From an uncultured Oscillibacter sp. (lineage in GTDB: Bacteria; Bacillota; Clostridia; Oscillospirales; Oscillospiraceae), in assembly GCA_902490355.1 (NCBI GenBank), contig CABUDN010000083.1, positions 1 to 10,968 of the forward strand: DNA of 10,968 nt, given 5' to 3'. The translations under genes and the position numbers were made by a program. This document shows, piece by piece, positions 6,059-10,968 of the stretch. The notes beneath the pieces were generated by a model that was not told the origin of the DNA, searched no databases, and worked only from the letters and a program-made list of their open reading frames with translations. How positions within the stretch are numbered: position 1 is the stretch's first letter; the number at the start of each line of letters is the position of its first letter.

Positions 6059-6976
6059 TCACACTTTCTCGCGGATCTGCTTGCCCAGCAGGCCCGCAGG
6101 CTTGACCAGCAGCACCACGATCAGCACGGCGAACACGATGGCGTCGGAAAGCTGGGTGGAGATGTAGGCCTTGGCGAAAATTTCAATGATGCCCAGCAGC
6201 AGTCCGCCCAGCAGAGCGCCGGGGATGGAGCCGATGCCGCCGAAGACGGCGGCGGTGAAGGCCTTGATGCCGGGCATGGAGCCGGTGGTGGGAACCAGGG
6301 TGGGATAGGCGGAGCACAGCAGCACACCGGCGATGGCAGCCAGGCCGGAGCCGATGGCGAAGGTCATGGAGATGGTGGCGTTGACGTTGATGCCCATGAG
6401 CTGCGCCGCACCCTTGTCCTCGGAGCAGGCCCGCATGGCCTTGCCCAGGCGGGTTTTGCTGGTGAACCACAGCAGAGCCAGCATGATGACAATGCAGATG
6501 GCAATGGTGGCGATGGTGACGAAGCTCACCTTGAGCTCTCCGCCGAAAAGGTCAATGCTGCTTTGCACCACGGGGTTTCCGGCCTCGTCGGTGGTGTTGA
6601 TGACGAAGGCGTTGGGGAACACCTTGGGGTTGGAGGACCACAGCAGCAAAGCGGCGTTCTGGAGGAAGTAGCTCACGCCGATGGCGGTGATCAGCACTGC
6701 CAGGGAGGGCGCGGAGCGCAGCGGCTTATACGCCAGCCGCTCGACAACAATACCCAGCACCGTACAAACCAGCATGGCCAAAATCACGCCCACCAGGGGG
6801 GGCAGAGAATAGCGGGAGACGGCATAGAAGCAGATGTACGCGCCCACCATGATGACGTCGCCGTGGGCGAAGTTGAGCATCTTGGCAATGCCGTAGACCA
6901 TGGTATAGCCCAGGGCGATGATGGCGTAGATACTGCCCAGACTGATCCCGCTGATGAGATAGTTCAGGAAGGTCAT
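6059..6976 (-). CDS. livH: Branched-chain amino acid ABC transporter permease LivH
   Basis: The first permease of the LIV-type importer, 305 residues with about 8 membrane helices. The opening FLNYLISGISLGSIYAIIAL and the following LGYTMVYGIAKMLNFAHGDV are diagnostic for LivH. A glycine-rich FGGIGSIPGALLGG near residues 245-260 is also typical and faces the ATPases. The start is ATG 6976, with GGGGTG about 9 bases upstream. GTG 6988 is in frame but lies within that ribosome site. A 170-base structured gap separates it from livK, while livM begins 10 bases after its stop. Confidence 0.95.
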   Translation of the reverse strand: MTFLNYLISGISLGSIYAIIALGYTMVYGIAKMLNFAHGDVIMVGAYICFYAVSRYSLPPLVGVILAMLVCTVLGIVVERLAYKPLRSAPSLAVLITAIGVSYFLQNAALLLWSSNPKVFPNAFVINTTDEAGNPVVQSSIDLFGGELKVSFVTIATIAICIVIMLALLWFTSKTRLGKAMRACSEDKGAAQLMGINVNATISMTFAIGSGLAAIAGVLLCSAYPTLVPTTGSMPGIKAFTAAVFGGIGSIPGALLGGLLLGIIEIFAKAYISTQLSDAIVFAVLIVVLLVKPAGLLGKQIREKV

Positions 6977-7027
6977 AGTTGGATACACCCCTTGTCTTGT
7001 TGTTTCGAGGGAAACGATACGTCCGGT

Positions 7028-7072
7028 GCGTATCCGGAAACGCCCGGAAAGGCGGACGGCTTCCGGATACGC
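7028..7072. repeat. Stem-loop in the livK-livH gap, 12-bp outer arms
   Basis: GCGTATCCGGAA (7028-7039) is the reverse complement of 7061-7072. The 21-base interval holds an inner CGCC (7041-7044) and GGCG (7051-7054) pair, giving a branched or stacked hairpin. There is no T-run on either side. It lies just upstream of livH in the transcript, and would be suited to RNA stabilisation or reduced expression of the downstream genes. Confidence 0.65.
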
Positions 7073-7097
7073 GCCGTAAATCCGAAAGCCCGGCGGC

Positions 7098-7124
7098 GCC
7101 GGAGCGGCTGAAAGCCGCTCCGGC
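7098..7124. repeat. Strong GC-rich hairpin directly after livK
   Basis: GCCGGAGCGGCT (7098-7109) is perfectly complementary to 7113-7124 around GAA. It starts 22 bases after the livK stop in the transcript. No T-run follows, so it is more likely a 3'-end stabiliser or partial terminator. That would explain how a binding protein is made in excess over its permease and ATPase subunits, a known pattern in such operons. Confidence 0.72.
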
Positions 7125-7146
7125 AGAACCGGGATGCAGGAATGGA

Positions 7147-8349
7147 TTAGTCGAGGCCGACGTAAGCGCCGTTCTCGATGACCATGCCCTTGGGGCTCTT
7201 GCTGACGGCGCCGGTGGCGTCCCAGGTCATGTTCTCACCGGTCAGGCCGTTGAAGGTCATGGAGGTGAACTGCTGGATCATCAGGTCGCACAGCTCTTCC
7301 GCGCTCATGTCGGGCGTGGCACCGGCGGCTTCGAGAGCCTGCTTGTAAGCGTAGACGCAGTCATAGGCGTCGGCGGCGAACTGGTTGGGAGTCTCGCCGT
7401 AACGCTCCTGATACTCGGTGACAAAGGCCACGGTCTTGTCGTCGGTAGCATCGGCGTTGAAGGGAGTCAGCAGCATGACACCCTCGGCCAGGGCGGGATC
7501 AAAGCCCTCCATGGTCAAAATGCCGTCCATGCCGTCCACGCCGAACCACTTGGGCGCATAGCCCTTGGCGCTGGCCTGAGAGAGGATCAGGGAAGCGGGC
7601 TGATAGTACATGGGCAGGAACACCAGGTCGGCGCCGTTGTTCTGGGCGTCGGTGAGCTGGACGGAGAAGTCGGTGTCGTTGCCGTCGGCAAAGGTGGTGT
7701 CGGAGACGATCTCCAGACCCAGAGCGGCGGCCTCGTCCACGAAGGTGTCGTGGATGCCCTTGGAGTACACGTCATCGTTCTTCCAGATGATGGCGATCTT
7801 GCTGCCCAGGCCCTTTTCAGAAATGTACTGGGCGGAGGCGGAACCCTGGTTGGGGTCCATGAAGCACATCTGGAACATGTTGTCCTTACCCTCGGTGGTA
7901 GCGGTGGAGGAAGCGGAGGGGGTCAGGGCGAAGATGCGGTCGGCATAGGTCTCAGCGGCAGTGGCCTCGCAGGGCTTGGAGGTCACGGAGCCCAGGGAGA
8001 TCTGCATGCCCCAGTCCTTAAGGATGTTGTAGGCGTTGACGGCCTTCTCGGCGTCGTGCTGGTCATCCTCATAGCGCAGGTCGAACTGGATCGCGCCGCC
8101 TTCGGCGTTGATCTCGTCCACGGCGATCTGGGCGCCGCGGTAGGCTGCGTTGCCGTAGATAGCAGCGCCGCCGGTCAGGGGGCCGGTGCCGCCCAGCTTG
8201 AAGGCGGTGCCTTCGGCGGGAGCTTCGGAAGCGGTGTTGTCGGCGGTATCGCCGGAGGTGTCGCCGGTGGACTCCTCCTGGCCGCCGCAGGCTGCCAGAC
8301 CAAGCACCATGGCCATGGCCAGCATCAGGCTGAGGAACTTCTTTTTCAT
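7147..8349 (-). CDS. livK: LIV-type amino acid ABC transporter substrate-binding lipoprotein LivK
   Basis: The extracellular ligand-binding subunit of the importer, 400 residues. The start MKKKFLSLMLAMAMVLGLAAC is a lipoprotein signal peptide: charged N-terminus, hydrophobic core, lipobox LAAC with Cys21 as lipid anchor. A Ser/Thr/Glu-rich linker (about 22-48) leads into a periplasmic-binding-protein type 1 fold (FKLGGTGPLTGGAAIYG at about 50-66, followed by RGAQIAVDEINAEGG). The frame is open further upstream, but ATG 8349 is chosen because GGAGAG lies about 8 bases ahead and the signal peptide begins there. It is first in the liv operon, followed by hairpins before livH. The ligand is not readable from the sequence; leucine, isoleucine or valine is the default for the family. 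Confidence 0.95.
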   Translation of the reverse strand: MKKKFLSLMLAMAMVLGLAACGGQEESTGDTSGDTADNTASEAPAEGTAFKLGGTGPLTGGAAIYGNAAYRGAQIAVDEINAEGGAIQFDLRYEDDQHDAEKAVNAYNILKDWGMQISLGSVTSKPCEATAAETYADRIFALTPSASSTATTEGKDNMFQMCFMDPNQGSASAQYISEKGLGSKIAIIWKNDDVYSKGIHDTFVDEAAALGLEIVSDTTFADGNDTDFSVQLTDAQNNGADLVFLPMYYQPASLILSQASAKGYAPKWFGVDGMDGILTMEGFDPALAEGVMLLTPFNADATDDKTVAFVTEYQERYGETPNQFAADAYDCVYAYKQALEAAGATPDMSAEELCDLMIQQFTSMTFNGLTGENMTWDATGAVSKSPKGMVIENGAYVGLD

Positions 8350-8379
8350 CGTGAGTCTCTCCTTTTTGCTAAAAGAATA

Positions 8380-8385
8380 ATTATA
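8380..8385 (-). promoter_or_regulatory. Perfect -10 box just upstream of livK
   Basis: TATAAT on the minus strand follows the T-run of the terminator at 8387-8422, 31 bases ahead of the livK ATG. No acceptable -35 is found 16-18 bases upstream, because that region is the terminator stem. It may be a start for liv transcription that needs an activator, or a chance match in an AT-rich leader. Confidence 0.4.
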
Positions 8386-8386
8386 C

Positions 8387-8422
8387 AAAAAAGCGGCCCC
8401 GCCACAGGAGCGGAGCCGCTTT
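8387..8422 (-). terminator. Terminator (or attenuator) between the small membrane gene and livK
   Basis: On the minus strand AAAGCGGC (8422-8415) pairs with GCCGCTTT (8397-8390). An inner CCGC/GCGG stem follows after a G-T wobble, with a 7-base loop and then a run of six T. It begins 12 bases after the stop of the 91-residue gene and ends 37 bases before livK. It may end that gene's transcript. If the liv genes are read from the upstream promoter, it would instead act as an attenuator. Confidence 0.85.
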
Positions 8423-8434
8423 GCTGTATCACAG

Positions 8435-8710
8435 TCAAGCGCGCGTTCGCATCTTGGGCGTGTTTCCAAACAGGCAAATCTGGCAGCCTGCCAGTACTAC
8501 CAGCAGAACCAGTACATTGCGCAAAATTACCAGATTTCCCGCGCAAATCAGGGAAATAAAGAGAATGGACGCCATCAAAATGGCGTCCAGAATCATAGCG
8601 ATATTGGAAGAAGCGTCCATAGAGGCGCAACGGGGGCAGGAGAAAGCGGCGTCCGCAGTATGAGCAGACGCATGAGACGTATACATAGCATGCATCTTAC
8701 TGGCGAACAT
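8435..8710 (-). CDS. Small two-helix membrane protein, unrecognised
   Basis: I do not recognise this 91-residue protein. A polar N-terminus rich in Ala, Ser, His and Met leads to a single CPRC pair (about residues 26-29). Two hydrophobic stretches follow: about 36-56 (IAMILDAILMASILFISLICA) and about 60-80 (ending LAGCQICLF), then a basic tail (PKMRTRA). One CxxC pair is half of a usual zinc ribbon, so it could bind metal as a dimer or be redox-active. Support for a real gene: AAAGGAG 8 bases ahead of ATG 8710, a promoter at 8749-8777, and a terminator 12 bases after the stop. The sequence is less GC-rich than its neighbours, with different codon choice. No antisense gene competes. It might be a leader region of livK instead of, or as well as, a protein gene. 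Confidence 0.6.
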   Translation of the reverse strand: MFASKMHAMYTSHASAHTADAAFSCPRCASMDASSNIAMILDAILMASILFISLICAGNLVILRNVLVLLVVLAGCQICLFGNTPKMRTRA

Positions 8711-8748
8711 ATACACCGCTCCTTTCTGCTTTCTATGAATTGCTTATT

Positions 8749-8777
8749 ATTTTAGCGGACCAAAGTGTCAAAGTCAA
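8749..8777 (-). promoter_or_regulatory. Promoter upstream of the small membrane protein gene
   Basis: On the minus strand TTGACT (8772-8777) and TAAAAT (8749-8754) are 17 bases apart. A second TTGACA (8766-8771) directly follows the first, making a TTGACTTTGACA tandem that could pair with AT-rich -10 options a little further down. The transcript would begin near 8742, leaving a leader of about 30 bases to ATG 8710. Confidence 0.62.
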
Positions 8778-8845
8778 TGGGCGTTTTGACGGGAAGTGCC
8801 CAGCGGATTTTGTCCAAAATGGGCAAAAACACGGAATTGGCCAGG

Positions 8846-8986
8846 TCAGTGGCTGCGACCGCAGTGGCGGGAGCAGTTTGCGCAGCTGCCGCCGCAGCTT
8901 CCGGAGCAGCCGCCGCCCCGGAAGCAGGAGCGCAGGGCCAGGATCAGCCACACCCCGACTCCCGTCAGAATCAAAATTTCCAGCAT
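8846..8986 (-). CDS. FeoB-associated Cys-rich membrane protein
   Basis: A 46-residue protein directly after feoB. Residues 3-19 form one membrane helix (EILILTGVGVWLILALR), followed by a Cys- and Gly-rich tail with six cysteines (Cys21, 27, 31, 35, 38, 42) in CFRGGGCSGSCGGSC and CANC. This matches the FeoB-associated Cys-rich membrane protein family (PF12669), found next to feoB in many Firmicutes. A role in handling incoming ferrous iron is presumed but not established. The ATG at 8986 has AAGGAGG at 8992-8998, which overlaps the feoB stop codon (8997-8999), so translation is probably coupled to feoB. Alternative readings of this DNA on the plus strand lack ribosome sites. Confidence 0.88.
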   Translation of the reverse strand: MLEILILTGVGVWLILALRSCFRGGGCSGSCGGSCANCSRHCGRSH

Positions 8987-8996
8987 GGCGGCCTCC

Positions 8997-10913
8997 TTAT
9001 CCCAGCAGCAAAGCCGCATGGTAAACCAGGAAGGCCACCACCCAGGCGATGAGGCACTGACTCACAGATACGCCGAACGCCTTCCAGCCCGAGCGCAGCT
9101 CCCGCTTGACGGCGGAGATCGCGGCTACGCAGGGGGTGTAGAGCAGGGTAAAGGCCAGGAAGCTGGCCGCCGTGACGGGGGTGAAGAGGGAGGCCAGGGC
9201 GGCAGCGGAGACATCGGCGCCCGCACCGGTGAGGATCCCCAGCGTGGAGATCACGGATTCCTTGGCGATGAAGCCGGTAATCAGGGCCGTGGACACCCGC
9301 CAGTCTCCGAAGCCCAGGGGGGCGAACAGCGGCGCCAGTACGGCACCCACACTGGCCAGGAGACTCTCAGCGCTGTCGGTGACCAGATTGAGCCGCGTAT
9401 CAAAGGTCTGGAGGAACCAGACGATGATGGTGGCCACAAAGATGATGGTGAAGGCACGGGTCAGGAAGTCCTTGGCCTTATCCCAGCACAGCTGTCCCAC
9501 GCTCTTGGCGGAGGGGAAGCGGTAGTTGGGCAGCTCCATGACAAAGGGGACGGGGTTGCCCCGGAAGGCGGTGGCCCCCAGGACCTTTGCTGCCACGATA
9601 CCGACCAGAATGCCGGTGAGGTACAGTGCAATCATGACCAGGGGGGCATGGCGGGGGAAGAAGGCCCGGGCAAAGACCGTGTAGATGGGGATCTTGGCCG
9701 AGCAGCTCATGAAGGGAGTGAGCAGAATCGTCATCCGCCGGTCCCGCTCCGAGGCCAGGGTCCGGGTGGACATGATGGCAGGAACGGAGCAGCCGAAGCC
9801 AATGAGCATGGGCACAATGCTCCGGCCGGACAGGCCGATCTTGCGCAGCAGCTGGTCCATGACGAAGGCCACCCGGGCCATGTAACCCGTGTCCTCCAGA
9901 ATGGAGAGGAAGAAAAAGAGAACGACGATCAGCGGCAGGAAGCTCAGCACACTGCCCACGCCGGCAAAAATACCGTCAATGACCAGGCTGTGGACCACGG
10001 GGTTGAGGCCGTAGGCAGTCAGACCGGCATCCACAGCGGCGGTGAGGGCGTCGATTCCGGCGGCCAGCAGGTCGGAGAGGAACGCGCCGATGACGTTGAA
10101 GGTCAAAAAGAAGATCGCCAGCATGATGCCGAAGAAGATGGGCAGGGCCAGATACCGGTTGGTGACCACCCGGTCAATGGCTTCGCTGCGCTGCCGCTCC
10201 CGGGATTCATGGCACTTGACCACGGTGGTGCGGCATACGGACTCAATGAAGTTGTAGCGCATGTCGGCCAGGGCGGCGTTGCGGTCCATGCCGCAGTCGG
10301 TTTCCATCTCCTGGACGCTGTGCTCGATGAGCTCCAGCTCGTTTTGGTCCAGCTCCAGCCGTTCCCGGATATCCGGGTCGTTTTCAATGAGCTTGGTGGC
10401 GGCAAAACGAACCGGAATGCCGGAAGCCTCGGCGTGATCTTCGATCTGATGGACCACGGCGTGAATGCACCGGTGGACGGGGCCGGGGGAACAGAAGTCG
10501 TACACCGCCGGATAGGTCCGGGATTTGGCGGTAGCCACGGCGATGCGGATGAGCTCATCCACGCCCTGGTTTTTCACGGCGGAGATGGGGACCACCGGAA
10601 TGCCCAGAGCCTTGGACATGCCCTTGACATCGATGGTGCCGCCGCCGCTGGTGACCTCGTCCATCATGTTCAGGGCCAGCACCATGGGAATGCGCATTTC
10701 CATGAGCTGCAGCGTCAGATAGAGGTTGCGCTCGATGTTGGTTGCGTCGACGATGTTGATGATGCCGTCGGGCTTCTGATTCAAAATAAAGTCCCGGGTG
10801 ACGATTTCCTCCGGCGTGTAAGGCCGGATGGAGTAGATACCCGGCAGATCCACCACCGTGCAGTCCTTCTGGCCCCGGACGGTACCGGACTTCTGATCCA
10901 CGGTGACGCCGGG
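8997..10913 (-). CDS. feoB: Ferrous iron transporter FeoB, 5' end missing
   Basis: An inner-membrane Fe(II) importer with an N-terminal G-protein domain. Numbering from the first clean in-frame codon at 10901 (an internal GTG, not a start): G3 DLPG at 18-21, G4 NMMD at 78-81, G5 ISA at 106-108. The G2-region motif PGVTVD lies at the extreme right. The P-loop (G1) and start codon are absent. After a helical linker (about 110-250) come about 8-10 membrane helices with both gate regions, including GFGCSVPAIM and FMSCSAKIPIY, which carry the conserved cysteines, and LEDTGYMARV. The C-terminus ends ...YHAALLLG. Beyond PGVTV (about 10914 onward) the frame loses similarity and meets TGA at 10947-10949, so the edge is damaged or misassembled. 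The Cys-rich partner follows. FeoA is not in the window. Confidence 0.95.
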   Translation of the reverse strand, partial: PGVTVDQKSGTVRGQKDCTVVDLPGIYSIRPYTPEEIVTRDFILNQKPDGIINIVDATNIERNLYLTLQLMEMRIPMVLALNMMDEVTSGGGTIDVKGMSKALGIPVVPISAVKNQGVDELIRIAVATAKSRTYPAVYDFCSPGPVHRCIHAVVHQIEDHAEASGIPVRFAATKLIENDPDIRERLELDQNELELIEHSVQEMETDCGMDRNAALADMRYNFIESVCRTTVVKCHESRERQRSEAIDRVVTNRYLALPIFFGIMLAIFFLTFNVIGAFLSDLLAAGIDALTAAVDAGLTAYGLNPVVHSLVIDGIFAGVGSVLSFLPLIVVLFFFLSILEDTGYMARVAFVMDQLLRKIGLSGRSIVPMLIGFGCSVPAIMSTRTLASERDRRMTILLTPFMSCSAKIPIYTVFARAFFPRHAPLVMIALYLTGILVGIVAAKVLGATAFRGNPVPFVMELPNYRFPSAKSVGQLCWDKAKDFLTRAFTIIFVATIIVWFLQTFDTRLNLVTDSAESLLASVGAVLAPLFAPLGFGDWRVSTALITGFIAKESVISTLGILTGAGADVSAAALASLFTPVTAASFLAFTLLYTPCVAAISAVKRELRSGWKAFGVSVSQCLIAWVVAFLVYHAALLLG

Positions 10914-10968
10914 GGACTGCCATGCCCATGCTTTCCCGCTGGGCTCTCATCACAGCGTTGCATACTCT
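10914..10968. other. Anomalous right contig edge inside feoB
   Basis: Here feoB should encode the P-loop and the GNW segment before PGVTV. Instead the minus strand reads W-Q-S before PGVTV and then unrelated residues up to a TGA at 10947-10949. Weak resemblance to the expected sequence appears in other frames (a NAV near 10950). Sequencing error, misassembly or a true frameshift cannot be told apart. No adapter is visible at this end. Confidence 0.55.

Noticed and set aside
4768..6105. Long open frame on the plus strand (445 codons) opposite livG and livM
   Set aside because: The protein is a His/Gln/Gly/Asp-rich low-complexity product of codon bias on the opposite strand. It has no ribosome site and no family resemblance, while the minus strand carries clear LivG and LivM motifs.
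6014..7111. Plus-strand open frame (365 codons) opposite livH
   Set aside because: Same low-complexity Gly/Gln/His/Asp composition, mirroring the third-position GC bias of livH; no start signals.
6979..8559. Plus-strand open frame of 526 codons opposite livK, running past its start
   Set aside because: Gly/Val/Leu-rich mirror product. It covers a lipoprotein signal peptide and a clear binding-protein fold on the minus strand, and runs through the terminator at 8387-8422. Long antisense frames are expected in GC-rich DNA.
8795..8830. Interrupted inverted repeat near GCCCA...TGGGC with an ATTTTG/CAAAAT core, as terminator of the feoB unit
   Set aside because: The stem has a bulge and no T-run on the minus strand. 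Too weak to call.
1..10968. CRISPR arrays, tRNA or rRNA genes, insertion sequences, phage or toxin-antitoxin genes
   Set aside because: No repeated spacer pattern, no tRNA-like cloverleaf or CCA end, no transposase or integrase motifs seen on either strand.

Overview
The window is probably a complete short-read contig of about 11 kb. It opens with 46 bases of Illumina sequencing adapter, and both ends cut through genes. GC content looks high (roughly 60% by eye). The gene content (LivKHMGF, a NiaR/3H repressor, a stand-alone PTS_EIIC_2/PfoR-like protein, FeoB with its Cys-rich partner) and the strong AGGAGG ribosome sites suggest a GC-rich member of the Clostridia, perhaps a gut Oscillospiraceae such as the Flavonifractor/Lawsonibacter/Oscillibacter group. 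That placement is inference.

Layout. (1) 1-46: adapter. (2) 47-562, plus strand: a 5'-truncated, broken gene for a flavin-binding split-barrel (pyridoxamine 5'-phosphate oxidase-like) protein whose C-terminal iron-sulfur part has decayed. (3) 578-1036, plus strand: a low-molecular-weight protein tyrosine phosphatase, closed by a perfect 16-bp terminator hairpin shared with the convergent gene. (4) 1177-3322, minus strand: niaR, then a PTS-EIIC-like membrane protein, then a PPC/DUF296 protein. A near-consensus promoter and a perfect 17-bp-arm palindrome precede the EIIC gene. A weaker site with the same core overlaps the niaR promoter. This looks like a small NiaR regulon that may take up niacin or a related NAD precursor. 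(5) 3436-8349, minus strand: a full branched-chain amino acid type ABC transporter, livK-livH-livM-livG-livF, with stem-loops between livK and livH and a terminator after livF. (6) 8435-8710, minus strand: an unrecognised 91-residue two-helix membrane protein with its own promoter and a terminator just ahead of livK. (7) 8846 to the right edge, minus strand: feoB, 5'-truncated and disturbed at the contig end, coupled to a 46-residue FeoB-associated Cys-rich membrane protein.

Except for the two leftmost genes, everything is on the minus strand. The theme is nutrient import: ferrous iron (FeoB), amino acids (Liv) and possibly a vitamin (NiaR plus EIIC-like). The most interesting part is 1177-3361, where the repressor and operator point to a non-sugar role for a protein that would normally be labelled a sugar PTS subunit. 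The contig ends should be treated with caution, since adapter and reading-frame damage lie there.
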